Shown: positions 10,453-19,157, counted from the stretch's first letter. The stretch is 64,000 nucleotides of DNA from Nonomuraea muscovyensis (GCF_014207745.1 NZ_JACHJB010000001.1:2480001-2544000); one strand, 5' to 3'. The notes: generated by a model not told the origin, from the sequence alone. Numbers and translations: made by a program.

Positions 10453-11421
10453 TCAGTGGCTGTGGTCGCCGTGTTCGTCCTGCGAACTGGACTTGGTGGG
10501 AGTGGGCTCGGATGTGGTTTCGGCGGCGACGGCCGGAGCCGTGCCGACGTTGACGGTGAAGGCCGCGGTGCGAACCTTGTCTTCATGCTGGAAGTCGAGG
10601 AACAGCCGGTAGCTGCCCGTGCTCGGCGCCTCGGCGTAGAAGACGATCCCGGGTCCGGCCTGCGTCTTGCCATCGCCGGGCTCCCCGTCGGGGTGCACGT
10701 GTAGGTAGGCCAGATCCGCGCCGCGCAGGGCCACCAGGTGACCGTACGCGCCCAGATAGGGCTGCAGGTCGGTGACCGGCTTGCCGTCCTTGCTCACCGC
10801 GAGGGCCAGCCGGCTCGACCGGCCCGGCACCAGCTCGCCTTCCAACTCGACCGTATACCCGTCCACGGTAGCCGTGCGACCGGCCGCCGGCAGCGCCTTG
10901 GGCGCGTAGTCGCCGGCCACCAGCACGTCGGCCCCCAGTGTCAGCGCCTCGCCACCGGTCGGCTTGAAGTCGGCGAACATCCGGTACGCGCCCGCCTCGG
11001 GCAGGGTCAGCTTCACCGACCAGACGCCGTCGGCGCCCAGCTCCGGGTGCACGTGCTGGAAGTCGCCGAGATCACGCGAGACCACGATGAGATGCAGCTT
11101 CTTGTCGTGCGCGACCTCGTAGTCCGTAACCGGCCTGCCGCCAGGTCCTGTCACGCCGAACCGGAAATCGGTGGGCTCGCCGGGCTTGATCGCGCCGGTG
11201 AGCGGGGTGAGCGTGTAACCGTTCTCCGACACCTGGAGCCCTCCGGGGGTATCGATGGCGGCCGGTGCCGTGGTGGCCACCGGCTCGGCGTGGGCGCTGT
11301 GGCTCGACGTCGCCGCCGGAGCGGGGGTCACCGCTCCGACGGCATTGCCGAGGCCGAGCGCCCCGCCGAAGACGACGGCCAGTCCGAGGCCGTAGGCGCC
11401 GAGCTTGGCTGCTGTGTTCAC
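10453..11421 (-). CDS. Exported heavy-metal-binding protein of the copper operon
   Basis: 322 aa with an N-terminal hydrophobic segment (about 5-33), then an Ala/Thr/His-rich linker and two beta-rich repeats. Each repeat carries an H-V-H-P motif (FQHVHPELG and YLHVHPDG) followed by an F-x-DF strand near its end (MFADF, LFLDF). The C-terminus is HGDHSH. The paired His motifs suggest binding of a metal on the outer face of the membrane (inference). Its start overlaps the stop of the HMA gene by 4 bp, so it is coupled within the csoR-copA operon. Such proteins occur in actinobacterial copper operons, but I know of no proven function. Confidence 0.75.
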   Translation of the reverse strand: MNTAAKLGAYGLGLAVVFGGALGLGNAVGAVTPAPAATSSHSAHAEPVATTAPAAIDTPGGLQVSENGYTLTPLTGAIKPGEPTDFRFGVTGPGGRPVTDYEVAHDKKLHLIVVSRDLGDFQHVHPELGADGVWSVKLTLPEAGAYRMFADFKPTGGEALTLGADVLVAGDYAPKALPAAGRTATVDGYTVELEGELVPGRSSRLALAVSKDGKPVTDLQPYLGAYGHLVALRGADLAYLHVHPDGEPGDGKTQAGPGIVFYAEAPSTGSYRLFLDFQHEDKVRTAAFTVNVGTAPAVAAETTSEPTPTKSSSQDEHGDHSH

Positions 11422-11633
11422 GACTGACCTGCCACGGCGTATCCGGCCTCCTCGACCGCGGCGACGATCTTCGCCTGGTCGACGGGGCTCTCGCTCCGCA
11501 CGGTCAGCAAGCCGGTGGCCAGGTCCACCTCGACGGCGGTCACCCCGGGCACCTCGCCGACCTCCTCCTTGACCGAGCTGACGCAGTGGCCGCAGGTCAT
11601 GCCCGTGACGGTGTAGCTGGCGGTGGTGGACAT
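11418..11633 (-). CDS. copZ: Small HMA-domain copper chaperone (CopZ-like)
   Basis: 71 aa, a single HMA domain with GMTCGHC (C14, C17) and the usual ferredoxin-like length. It would bind Cu(I) in the cytosol and deliver it to CopA or CsoR. The ATG at 11631-11633 is used; the longer open frame upstream runs through csoR and is not credible. The stop overlaps the start of the exported protein. It is a close paralogue of the domain at 13590-13865. Confidence 0.9.
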   Translation of the reverse strand: MSTTASYTVTGMTCGHCVSSVKEEVGEVPGVTAVEVDLATGLLTVRSESPVDQAKIVAAVEEAGYAVAGQS

Positions 11634-11659
11634 ATCGTTCACTCCTTCGTGGTGGTCAA

Positions 11660-11941
11660 TCAGGATCGGACCAGTCGGGCGATGGCGTCGGCGGCCTCCT
11701 TGACCTTGGCCTGCGCCTCCGCGCCACCCTTGCGCGTCGCCTCCACGACGCAGTGGGCCATGTGCTCTTCCAGCAGGGCGAGGGCGAAGGACTGCAGCGC
11801 GCTGTTGGCCGCCGACACCTGGGTCAGGATGTCGATGCAGTACTTGTCGTCCTCGACCATCCGCTGCAGCCCACGGATCTGGCCCTCGATCCGGCGCAGC
11901 CGCCGCTGGTGGTCCTGCTTGGTGTCGGTGTATCCGGCCAT
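11660..11941 (-). CDS. csoR: Copper-sensing repressor CsoR
   Basis: 93 aa, all-helical DUF156/CsoR family. The Cu(I) ligands are in the standard C-H-C pattern: C35, H60 and C64. The N-terminal basic helix (HQRRLRRIEGQIRG) is the DNA-binding face. Cu(I) binding should release the repressor from the palindrome at 11979-11999 just upstream of the gene, giving autoregulation and induction of the chaperone, exported protein and copA downstream. Similar palindromes at other promoters in this window suggest a wider regulon. Confidence 0.95.
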   Translation of the reverse strand: MAGYTDTKQDHQRRLRRIEGQIRGLQRMVEDDKYCIDILTQVSAANSALQSFALALLEEHMAHCVVEATRKGGAEAQAKVKEAADAIARLVRS

Positions 11942-11978
11942 GCTCGTTCTCCGATCCGGTGCGCTCCCCTCTCATAAC

Positions 11979-11999
11979 ACCATACCCCCCTATGGTATT
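11979..11999. promoter_or_regulatory. csoR: CsoR operator of the csoR-copA operon
   Basis: Inverted repeat ACCATACCCC / CTATGGTATT with a C-tract centre, 38 bp upstream of the csoR start. Spacing and sequence fit known CsoR operators; binding is inferred. Confidence 0.8.
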
Positions 12000-12038
12000 C
12001 CTGACCAAGTCCCCGGGAGCCGCCGCCGGCGGCTCCCG

Positions 12039-13472
12039 TCATGCGCCGAGCGACTGCGTTTCCGGCTGGGGGTCCGTGGCGGCGGATGCCCTGGGCTTGC
12101 GCATGAGCACGAGGGTCAGGGCGCCGCCGAGGGCCGCGACCACGGCCGCTCCGACGAAGGCAGCCTGGAAGCCGTCGGTGAGCCGGGACGGGTCTCCCAG
12201 TTCGGCGGCTCCCTGCGAGGTGGCGATGGCGGTCATGACCGCGAGGCCGAGCGCCGAGCCCACGTTGTAGGTGGTGTTGACGATGCCCGAGGCCAGCCCG
12301 CTCTCCTCCGGGCGCACGCCCGACATGGCGGACATCATCGCCGGGATGTAGGCCAGCGACATGCCCACGGCGGCGACCAGCGAGGCGGGCAGCACGTCCG
12401 TGACGAAGGCGCCGTCCGGCCGGACCAGGGACAGCGCCCCGACGCCGAGCGCCAGCACGGCCAGGCCGCCGACGATGAGCGGCTTGGCGCCGAAGCGGCC
12501 CAGCAGCCGTGCCGTGATGCCGATCATGAAGATCATGATGGCGACGGTCATCGGCAGCAGCGCCGCGCCGCTGGGGAAGGCGCCGTAGCCAAGGACCTGC
12601 TGGAGATAGAGGTTGAGGAAGTACCACATCGGGATCCAGGCCGCGCCGAGCAGCGCCATCGCCAGGTTGGCGGTGGCCAGGCCCGGGGTGCGCCAGATGC
12701 CGAGCGGCATGATGGGCTGCTTGACCGCGCGCTGGATGAGCAGGAACACCGCCAGCAGCGCGACCGCGCCGGCCAGTTCCAGCAGGGTGGCGGGCGAGCC
12801 CCAACCCTGCTCGGGGGCCTGGACGACGGCGAAGACGGCAAGGGCGATGCCGGCGGTGACCGCGATGGCGCCGAGCACGTCGACCGAGCCGCGCCGGCCC
12901 TGGACCGCCGGAAGCACCGCGGGGATCGCGGCCAGGGTGGCCAGGCCGATGGGGATGTACACGATGAACACCCACGGCCAGCTCAGATACTCGGTGACCA
13001 CACCGCCGAGGAAGACGCCGGCCGTGCCGCCGGCGGGCGCGGCCGCGCCGTACAGCGCCATGGCCTTGCCCAGTTCCCGGGGGTTGTGCCCGAAGAGCAT
13101 CATGAGCAGGGTCATCGCGGCGGGGGCGATCAGCGCGCCGCCGACGCCCTGCACCGCCCGTCCGAGAATCTCCACCCAGGCCGTCCCGGCGGCCGCGGCG
13201 ACGACGGACCCGGCGATCAGGACGATCCAGCCGATGGCGAAGATCCTCCGGGCGCCGAACAGGTCGGACAGCCGGCCGCCGAGCAGGAGCAGACCGCCGA
13301 AGGCGATCACGTAGGCGTTGAACACCCATTGCAGTCCGCCCTGGGTGAAGCCGAGGTCACGCTGCATCTCCGGCAGCGCGACGCCGATGATCGAGGTGTC
13401 CATGATGACCATGAACTGCGCGGCGGCGAGCACGACGAGTGCCCACCACCTGCGGGGATTGACGGCGTTCAC
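12039..13472 (-). CDS. MFS drug/efflux transporter, DHA2 (14-TM) type
   Basis: 477 aa with about fourteen hydrophobic segments, as in EmrB/QacA pumps. It has the first-helix motif MDTSIIGVALPEM, the loop motif GGRLSDLFGARR and a conserved GGTAGVFLGG stretch in the fifth helix. The GTG start at 13470-13472 has AGGAG eight bases upstream. It lies upstream of csoR on the same strand, but csoR has its own operator in the 97-bp gap, so joint transcription is unclear. Substrate unknown. Confidence 0.88.
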   Translation of the reverse strand: MNAVNPRRWWALVVLAAAQFMVIMDTSIIGVALPEMQRDLGFTQGGLQWVFNAYVIAFGGLLLLGGRLSDLFGARRIFAIGWIVLIAGSVVAAAAGTAWVEILGRAVQGVGGALIAPAAMTLLMMLFGHNPRELGKAMALYGAAAPAGGTAGVFLGGVVTEYLSWPWVFIVYIPIGLATLAAIPAVLPAVQGRRGSVDVLGAIAVTAGIALAVFAVVQAPEQGWGSPATLLELAGAVALLAVFLLIQRAVKQPIMPLGIWRTPGLATANLAMALLGAAWIPMWYFLNLYLQQVLGYGAFPSGAALLPMTVAIMIFMIGITARLLGRFGAKPLIVGGLAVLALGVGALSLVRPDGAFVTDVLPASLVAAVGMSLAYIPAMMSAMSGVRPEESGLASGIVNTTYNVGSALGLAVMTAIATSQGAAELGDPSRLTDGFQAAFVGAAVVAALGGALTLVLMRKPRASAATDPQPETQSLGA

Positions 13473-13548
13473 AGCCGCACTCCTGATTCTCGCACCGTAC
13501 GATGCGACGTAGGGGTCTGGGGTGACGTAGGAATCGGACCGGACCCAC

Positions 13549-13580
13549 CGGTGGGCGTGCAGACAGATGCACGCCCACCG
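13549..13580 (-). terminator. Hairpin after the second HMA gene
   Basis: Perfect 12-bp arms at 13549-13560 and 13569-13580, directly past the stop at 13590 of the minus-strand HMA gene. Confidence 0.75.
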
Positions 13581-13589
13581 TTCAGGTTC

Positions 13590-13865
13590 CTAGGACCCGG
13601 TCCCGGACAGCTGGTAGCCCGCGCGCTCCACCGCGGCGCGGATCTCCTCGTCGGAGAAGCCCGCGCCGCTCACGGTGACCGCGCCGGTGGACAGTTCGAC
13701 GGCCACGTCGGACACGCCGCCGACCTTGCCGATCTCAGCCGAGACCGACGAGACGCAGTGGCCGCAGGTCATGCCGCTCACGGAATAGACGCTCTGGTCG
13801 CCACTCCCGGTGGCCGCCGTCGCCGTCGCGGTGTCTCCGGTGCCGCACGCACATGCCGTGCACAT
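13590..13865 (-). CDS. HMA-domain metal chaperone with N-terminal CxxCxC
   Basis: 91 aa. It begins MCTACAC, a possible extra soft-metal site. A short Ala/Thr/Gly linker is followed by an HMA domain with GMTCGHC (C34, C37). The start has AAGGAGG six bases upstream. It is a paralogue of the 71-aa chaperone in the csoR operon, with its own CsoR-like operator at 13883-13901, and is divergent from the AhpD-type gene. It is likely a Cu(I) carrier in the cytosol; which ATPase it serves is unknown. Confidence 0.88.
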   Translation of the reverse strand: MCTACACGTGDTATATAATGSGDQSVYSVSGMTCGHCVSSVSAEIGKVGGVSDVAVELSTGAVTVSGAGFSDEEIRAAVERAGYQLSGTGS

Positions 13866-13882
13866 GTAGCCCTCCTTTGCTC

Positions 13883-13901
13883 GATACCCTTAGGGGGTAT
13901 C
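13883..13901. promoter_or_regulatory. CsoR-like operator, HMA gene
   Basis: Near-perfect palindrome GATACCC / GGGTATC around TTAGG, 18 bp upstream of the HMA start. A weaker related element (ACATACCCCC then GGGG) follows at 13921-13934. Binding is inferred. Confidence 0.7.
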
Positions 13902-14028
13902 TGTGTCGCCGAGGAAATTAACATACCCCCCCGGGGTTTGCAACCCTGTCCTCACGCCTTCGAGGCCTTGACGACGGCCGGCTCGTGCCCGGACGCGTCG
14001 TGCCGCTTGACCCCTCCACCTCCTCCCC

Positions 14029-14049
14029 CTATACGGTAGGGGGGTATAG
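14029..14049. promoter_or_regulatory. CsoR-like operator, AhpD-type gene
   Basis: Palindromic ends CTATAC / GTATAG with a G-tract in the second half, 31 bp upstream of ATG 14081. The polarity of the G-tract matches 13883-13901. Binding is inferred. Confidence 0.6.
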
Positions 14050-14080
14050 CACTGACACCGAACGTCGGAGGAGACGACGC

Positions 14081-14608
14081 ATGAGACGCCTGACCGCACT
14101 CGATCCGGCTGACGCGCCGGAGAAGTCACGGGAACTGCTGAACGACATCATCGGCAGGAGGGGCGCCGCCGGCGAGATGGTCGGCACCATGGCCCACTCA
14201 CCGGCGCTGCTCCAGGGCTACCTCGACCTCTCACGCGCCATGAAGCGGACCAAGCTGCCCCGCGCCGTCAGCGAGAAGATCTCGCTCGCCGTGCAGGAGT
14301 GGATCGACTGCGGCCTCTGCCTCGACGCCCACACCCAGGCGGCACGGGCTGCAGGGCTGAGTGACACCGACATCGCCCTCGCGCGCCAGGGCACCTCCGC
14401 CGACGCCCGCGAGGCGGCGCTCATCGCCGTGGCCGTCCGCGTGCTGGCCGAGCCGTCCTCGATCACCGACCAGGACGTCGCCGACCTCCGCGCGCACGGC
14501 TGGAGCGACCGGATCATCGCCGAGATCCCCGGCCTGGTCGCGCTCAACCTGCTGACCGGCTCCTTCAACCTGCTGGCCGGGCTGGAGCCGCCCGACACGA
14601 CCGCGTAG
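14081..14608 (+). CDS. AhpD-family carboxymuconolactone decarboxylase-like protein
   Basis: 175 aa, all-helical AhpD/CMD fold with the redox motif C77-G-L-C80-x3-H84. Proteins of this type reduce peroxides through a CxxC dithiol or act as decarboxylases; the intact motif favours a thiol-redox role. The ATG has GGAGGAG about eight bases upstream; an earlier in-frame ATG at 13985 lies before the operator and is rejected. A CsoR-like operator precedes it and it is divergent from an HMA chaperone, so it may be induced by copper to deal with thiol oxidation (inference). Confidence 0.82.
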   Translation: MRRLTALDPADAPEKSRELLNDIIGRRGAAGEMVGTMAHSPALLQGYLDLSRAMKRTKLPRAVSEKISLAVQEWIDCGLCLDAHTQAARAAGLSDTDIALARQGTSADAREAALIAVAVRVLAEPSSITDQDVADLRAHGWSDRIIAEIPGLVALNLLTGSFNLLAGLEPPDTTA

Positions 14609-14724
14609 GACACCCGCGGGGAGGGAGTCCGCCCACCGGACACGAGACGGGCATCCGGCGGGCCGTGGCGCCGCAATCTATACACCAGTGTTCGACTTAT
14701 CGGCCGTCGCGCGCTACCTTAACC

Positions 14725-14740
14725 CGAACAGACCTGTTCG
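14725..14740. promoter_or_regulatory. TetR-type operator before the MFS gene
   Basis: Inverted repeat CGAACAG-AC-CTGTTCG, 7-bp arms, ending 14 bp before the MFS start. The half-site TGTTCGACTTA at 14735-14745 is repeated exactly at 14689-14699, 46 bp upstream. Likely bound by the TetR regulator encoded downstream (16244-16870). Confidence 0.65.
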
Positions 14741-14754
14741 ACTTAGGAGTGGTG

Positions 14755-16221
14755 ATGCGTCCTTCCTCCCATCCGGCCTCCCATCCGGGCCGGCACCCGG
14801 CGCACGAAGCCCCGCCCAACGCCCCGCTGCGATGGTGGGCGCTGGGCGTGCTGTCCCTGGCACAGTTCATGGTCATCCTGGACGTGACGGTGGTGAACAT
14901 CGCCCTACCGGTGATCGCCGACCAGCTCGGACTCGGGCGTGCCACCCTGACCTGGGTGGTCACCGCCTACACGCTGTGCTTCGGCGGGCTGATGTTGCTG
15001 GGCGGCCGCCTGGCCGACGCGCTCGGCCGTCGTCGCGTCTTCCTCGCCGGGCTGGCGATCTTCACCCTCGCCTCGCTGGCCTCCGGGCTTGCCGCGAGCG
15101 CGAGCATCCTCATCGCCGCCCGCGCCGCCCAGGGCATCGGCGCCGCGCTGCTGTCGCCCGCGGCCCTGTCCATCGTGACCACGACCTTCCACGGAGCGGA
15201 CCGCAACCGGGCGCTCGGCGTCTGGGCCGCCCTGGGCGGCGCGGGAGCGGCCATCGGCGTGCTGTTCGGCGGGGTGTTCACCGCCGGTCCCGGGTGGGAA
15301 TGGGCGTTCTTCATCAACGTCCCGGTCGGCGTCCTGGTCGCCATCGCCCTGCCCATGCTGGTCGACGCCGGGCGTTCGGCGACACGCGCCCCCCGCGTCG
15401 ACGTGCCGGGCGCCGTGGTCGTCACCGGTGCGGTCGGCTCACTGATCTACGGGCTGGTGCGAGCCGGCGACACCGGCTTCACGGACCCCGTGACCCTGCT
15501 GGCGTTCACCGCCGGGATCACGCTGCTGGTGGTGTTCGTCGCGGTCGAGCGCGCGGTCACGGCCCCGCTGATCCGCGTGGCGATGCTGATGCGCCGCCCC
15601 GTGGCCGCGGGCAACCTCGTCATGCTCGGCGCATCCGGCCTCCTGCTGGCCGACTTCTTCCTTGCCTCCCAATACCTTCAGCATGTTCTGGGGCTGAGCC
15701 CGCTCACCACGGGGCTGCTGTTCCTTCCCGTCGCCCTGACGATCGGGCTGGGCACGCACGCCGGCGTGCACATCGTCGGCAGGCTGGGCGGGCGTCCCGC
15801 CGCTGTCGCCGGGTTCCTCCTGGCCGGCGCGGGAGCGCTGCTGCTGGCTCAGGTGCCCGCGACCGGCAATGCCTGGGTGCACGTCCTGCCCGGCTTCGCC
15901 GTCGCCGGCCTCGGGCTCGGCGCGACGTTCGTCACCGCCACCACGACCGCGATGGCCCACGTCGACGCCGAGGAGGCCGGCATGGCCTCCGGGCTGATCA
16001 ACACCGGACATGAGCTGGGCGCCACCCTCGGGGTCGCGCTCGTCTCCAGCATCGCCGCCTCCAGCCTGAGCGCCGCCTCCGCCGCTCCGGATCCGGTCGG
16101 CGGGTTCGGCGCGGCCTTCACCGCCGCGGCCGTGGTGGCCGTCGTCCTGGCCGCCCTGTCCGGATGGCTGGTGCCTCCCGGCCGCCCGCCTGTCGGCGAC
16201 CGGCCAGTGTTCGCCCACTGA
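14755..16221 (+). CDS. MFS transporter, DHA2 (14-TM) type
   Basis: 488 aa. The N-terminal 25 residues are His/Pro-rich (HPASHPGRHPAHE). About fourteen hydrophobic segments follow, with LDVTVVNIALPVI in the first helix and GGRLADALGRRR after the second. ATG 14755 has TAGGAG upstream; a longer frame from 14665 would run through the operator. A TetR gene follows after 22 bp on the same strand, the usual regulator-pump pair. Probably a proton-driven multidrug efflux pump; substrate unknown. Confidence 0.9.
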   Translation: MRPSSHPASHPGRHPAHEAPPNAPLRWWALGVLSLAQFMVILDVTVVNIALPVIADQLGLGRATLTWVVTAYTLCFGGLMLLGGRLADALGRRRVFLAGLAIFTLASLASGLAASASILIAARAAQGIGAALLSPAALSIVTTTFHGADRNRALGVWAALGGAGAAIGVLFGGVFTAGPGWEWAFFINVPVGVLVAIALPMLVDAGRSATRAPRVDVPGAVVVTGAVGSLIYGLVRAGDTGFTDPVTLLAFTAGITLLVVFVAVERAVTAPLIRVAMLMRRPVAAGNLVMLGASGLLLADFFLASQYLQHVLGLSPLTTGLLFLPVALTIGLGTHAGVHIVGRLGGRPAAVAGFLLAGAGALLLAQVPATGNAWVHVLPGFAVAGLGLGATFVTATTTAMAHVDAEEAGMASGLINTGHELGATLGVALVSSIAASSLSAASAAPDPVGGFGAAFTAAAVVAVVLAALSGWLVPPGRPPVGDRPVFAH

Positions 16222-16243
16222 AAGCGCCATAGGCTGAGACGTT

Positions 16244-16870
16244 GTGAAGTCCGCCGACACGAACCGCCGGCACACCGGCGCCGGGCAACAGCGTGATGTC
16301 GCACCCCGGCGCCGCGCTGACGCCGAACGCAACGTCGCCGCCATCGTGGCGGCCGCGCTGGTCTGCTTCACCGAGGATCCCCAGGTGAGCATGGCCGCGA
16401 TCGCGCGCGCCGCCGGCGTCGGGCGCGTCACCCTGTATGCCCACTTCCCCTCCAGGGACGTGCTGCTCGAAGCCGTACTCGATCACGCGATCGCCCTGGC
16501 CGATCCGGTGCTCAACGCCGCGATGCCGGGCGACGGCCCCGCGGCCGATGCGCTGCGCCGGCTGCTGCGCTCGGCGTGGCAGGTCCTGGACCGGCATCGC
16601 CGCCTGTTCGAGGCCGCCCAGCACGAGCTCGACGCCACCCGCATGCGCAAGCATCATGACCAGGCGATGGCCCATGTGGAGGGGCTGCTGCGCCGAGGCC
16701 GCGACGAGGGAGCCTTCCGCGACGACCTCCCCCTCGGCTGGATGGTCACCACCGTCTACAGCCTTCTGCACGCCGCTGCCATTGACGTCAACTCCGGCCG
16801 CCTCCCGCAGGACGCCGCTGCCGACGTCCTGGAGGCGACGTTGTTGCCTGCTCTCGTGCCGCCTCGCTGA
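16244..16870 (+). CDS. TetR-family transcriptional regulator
   Basis: 208 aa from a GTG. A helix-turn-helix lies at about residues 45-75 (MAAIARAAGVGRVTLYAHF), and a helical ligand domain follows. It starts 22 bp after the MFS pump and probably represses it through the palindrome at 14725-14740. The basic N-terminal extension of about 25 residues is longer than usual. Confidence 0.88.
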   Translation: MKSADTNRRHTGAGQQRDVAPRRRADAERNVAAIVAAALVCFTEDPQVSMAAIARAAGVGRVTLYAHFPSRDVLLEAVLDHAIALADPVLNAAMPGDGPAADALRRLLRSAWQVLDRHRRLFEAAQHELDATRMRKHHDQAMAHVEGLLRRGRDEGAFRDDLPLGWMVTTVYSLLHAAAIDVNSGRLPQDAAADVLEATLLPALVPPR

Positions 16871-16884
16871 TACCGCGGGAGTCG

Positions 16885-16911
16885 CGGCACGCCTTCAGTT
16901 TCCGCGTGCCG
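16885..16911. terminator. Hairpin between convergent tetR and threonine-aldolase-like genes
   Basis: 8-bp arms CGGCACGC (16885-16892) and GCGTGCCG (16904-16911) in the 42-bp gap between the stops at 16870 and 16913. Confidence 0.6.
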
Positions 16912-16912
16912 T

Positions 16913-18028
16913 CTACGCCGTGGGAGAGCGGCGTTCCGGCGCAAACGCGGGAGCGGCCTCCGTGCGGGCGAGCAGGTCGTGGATGAGGGCCACCACCTCC
17001 TCAGGAGCGAACTCCATCGCGTTCTCGCCGACGCTGACCTCGAAGCTGCAACGGGAGGGATCGGGTGCGGACCGTACCCGTCCCCAGAGTTGGATGCCGT
17101 GCTCGGCGAGAATGGCCGCCCCCGCCTGCTCGACGGCCCGCCGGGGAGCGGGGAGGTGGATGTGGAAGATCGGCGTCTGTGGCGGATCGGGGTGGGCGCG
17201 GGCGGTGCCGTCGGCGTTGACGGCAGCCGCGATGGCGATCGCGTGGTCTCGGAAGGCGGACATGCGCGGTGCCAGGGCGTCGAGACCGACCAGGGCGGCC
17301 AGGGCCAGCGGCCACGCGTCGCGGATGCCGCCGCCGAGCCGCTGCCGCCACACGCCGGCGGCGCGTACGGTGTCGGCGTCGGCGGCGAGCACGGCGCCGC
17401 GCACGCCCTGCAGGCTCTTGTAGAGCGAGACGTACACCGAGTCGAACAAGGCGGCGATCTGGTCGAAGGGTCGCCGGTAGTAGGTCTGCGCCTCCCACAG
17501 CCGGGCGCCGTCCAGGTGCGCGGCGGCGCCGGACGCTCGTACGAGCGCGACCTGCTCGCACAGGTCGTCCCATTCGGGAAGCAGGCCGCCGAGGTCGCGC
17601 TGCGGCAGTTCCCACACGGCAGCGGCGAGCGGCTCGCCGATCGCCGCCAGGTCGGATGCCGTCATCAGCTCGAAGAGATCCCCGGTACGGCGCAGCCGCA
17701 GACCGTGAACGGCGTTGTAGCCCTGTTCCTCCCACACGTCCAGATGCGACTGGGGGTGAGCGGCGAAGGTGCGCCGCCCGCGGCGGTCGGCATGGATGCG
17801 CAGCGCGACCTGCTGCGCCATCGTCCCACTCGGGAAGAACAGCGCGGCCTCCTTGCCGAGCAGATCGGCCAGCCGCCGTTCCAGCACGGCCACGGGGCCG
17901 TCGGGCCCGTCCGGCGGGGTGTCGTCGTCCACCAGTTCCAGCATCCGCTCCAGCATCACGCGGGGCGTGCGCCGGATCGGTGCGTGCAGGAACAGCGCCC
18001 GCCGCACGGGCATGCTGCCGTCAGCCAT
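16913..18028 (-). CDS. Threonine aldolase / beta-eliminating lyase family PLP enzyme
   Basis: 371 aa, fold type I PLP enzyme of the beta_elim_lyase family (low-specificity threonine aldolase type). The PLP lysine is expected in SLYKSLQG (K204) and the pyridine-nitrogen aspartate in HLDGARLWE (D173). Family members cleave threonine or beta-hydroxy amino acids to glycine and an aldehyde. The start at 18026-18028 has GAGGAG seven bases upstream. Two CsoR-like elements lie upstream (18121-18140, 18154-18175), which would be unusual for a housekeeping aldolase. The exact substrate cannot be read from the sequence. Confidence 0.85.
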   Translation of the reverse strand: MADGSMPVRRALFLHAPIRRTPRVMLERMLELVDDDTPPDGPDGPVAVLERRLADLLGKEAALFFPSGTMAQQVALRIHADRRGRRTFAAHPQSHLDVWEEQGYNAVHGLRLRRTGDLFELMTASDLAAIGEPLAAAVWELPQRDLGGLLPEWDDLCEQVALVRASGAAAHLDGARLWEAQTYYRRPFDQIAALFDSVYVSLYKSLQGVRGAVLAADADTVRAAGVWRQRLGGGIRDAWPLALAALVGLDALAPRMSAFRDHAIAIAAAVNADGTARAHPDPPQTPIFHIHLPAPRRAVEQAGAAILAEHGIQLWGRVRSAPDPSRCSFEVSVGENAMEFAPEEVVALIHDLLARTEAAPAFAPERRSPTA

Positions 18029-18120
18029 GGTCGACTCCTCAACTGTTGCGAGGTGATTCGCAGGTCGCGAACGGATGGGGTGGTACGCCGGATGCTCCCG
18101 AGAGCGGCACCAGGCTGAAC

Positions 18121-18140
18121 CATACTCCGAGGGGGTATAC
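18121..18140. promoter_or_regulatory. CsoR-like element upstream of the threonine-aldolase-like gene, site 1
   Basis: CATACTCC / GGGGGTATAC arrangement about 95 bp before the gene. It resembles 13883-13901 with one imperfect arm. Binding is inferred. Confidence 0.45.
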
Positions 18141-18153
18141 GGGGAGGAGGTAC

Positions 18154-18175
18154 TACCCTACCCCCGCTAGGTATG
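18154..18175. promoter_or_regulatory. CsoR-like element upstream of the threonine-aldolase-like gene, site 2
   Basis: CCTACCCCC / CTAGGTATG, again TACCCC facing GGTA. It lies 14 bp upstream of site 1 in the direction of the gene. Binding is inferred. Confidence 0.45.
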
Positions 18176-18223
18176 AGCGGGACACGAGTGTCCGTTGGGA
18201 AATGGCGCGTCCGAGGCACGGGC

Positions 18224-18739
18224 TCAGCCGTGCTCGGCGTGCCGTCCGTGATCGGAGACCTGGGCGTCGAACCAGGCGTGCAGCGCCTTGACCATGGATG
18301 GGTCGGAGGTGGTGTAGGTGAGCCGGGCTCCGGCGGGCATGTCGGCGAAGCGGATGTCGATCCGGCTGTGGCCTTGTTCGAGCTCGCGCAGGCCCGGCAT
18401 GTCGGTGCCGTGGATGGAGGCTGGATCCCCGTAGTCGCCTCGGCTGAAGCCTGAGGCCTCCTGGGTGAGGTGCTCGCGGATGAGCTTGACCTGCTGCGCG
18501 TCGGCCGGGTCGTCCGCGGTGACCGTCTGGACGCCGCCGGTGGCGGACTTGGTGAAGCGGTGGGTGGTGCGCTCGAGGTCGAACGGCATCACCTGCCGGC
18601 CTCTGGCCGCGATCTCGGCCTGGCGGCCGGCCATCGCCTGCTGCTCGTTCTGGCCGATGAGCACGTACACGGCCGCGGCGACGGCGAGGGTCGCGAGCGC
18701 CGCCGCGAGCATCTGGACGCGTCGATCCCTAAGTTTCAT
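18224..18739 (-). CDS. Membrane-anchored protein of unknown function
   Basis: 171 aa with an N-terminal signal anchor (about 9-28), then a hydrophilic domain with conserved-looking blocks PFDLERTTHRFTK, DDPADAQQVKLIREHL and IHGTDMPGL. It ends with LHAWFDAQVSDHG and a short His-containing tail. I recall this family in actinobacterial genomes, sometimes misnamed aspartate carbamoyltransferase; it has none of that enzyme's motifs. It overlaps the upstream marR gene by 11 bp, so it is probably cotranscribed and controlled by it. Function unknown; residence near copper genes is the only clue. Confidence 0.7.
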   Translation of the reverse strand: MKLRDRRVQMLAAALATLAVAAAVYVLIGQNEQQAMAGRQAEIAARGRQVMPFDLERTTHRFTKSATGGVQTVTADDPADAQQVKLIREHLTQEASGFSRGDYGDPASIHGTDMPGLRELEQGHSRIDIRFADMPAGARLTYTTSDPSMVKALHAWFDAQVSDHGRHAEHG

Positions 18740-19157
18740 CTATGGCCTCCGTGAGGATTTCGAGGGCGCGCAGCACACCGGCGCGTTCGGCCGCGGGGAC
18801 GCGGTCCAGGATCGCCGAGAAACGGGCCGCCCTGGCCTTGGCCAGCTGCGCCGCGGCGTTGATTCCGGCGGGGGTGAGCCGGACCAGCACGCCTCGCCCA
18901 TCATCCGGGGCCGGTGTGCGCTCGGCCCAGCCGCGGTTGATGAGCTGCGTGACGAGTCGGCTGGTGGTGCTCTTCTCCAGGCGGAGCCGCTGAACCAGGT
19001 CGCTTTGGCGCAGGGCGCCGTCCCTGGCCAGTTCGCCCAGAGCATGGGCCTCCGACACCGGGATGGGTCGCCCGCAGGGGGTCTGGTCAGGCCGATGGAG
19101 ACCGAAGGCCCGCACAAACCCTCCCACCGCTTCCTGGAGTTCATGCTCATCCGCCAT
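18729..19157 (-). CDS. MarR-family regulator
   Basis: 142 aa from ATG at 19155-19157; the open frame extends to 19199 but that start would run over the putative operator. A winged helix lies at about residues 40-100: ALRQSDLVQRLRLEKSTTSRLVTQL is the recognition part and DDGRGVLVRLT the wing. The palindrome at 19180-19194 immediately upstream suggests autoregulation. The next gene, a small anchored protein, overlaps it by 11 bp. Confidence 0.85.
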   Translation of the reverse strand: MADEHELQEAVGGFVRAFGLHRPDQTPCGRPIPVSEAHALGELARDGALRQSDLVQRLRLEKSTTSRLVTQLINRGWAERTPAPDDGRGVLVRLTPAGINAAAQLAKARAARFSAILDRVPAAERAGVLRALEILTEAIDET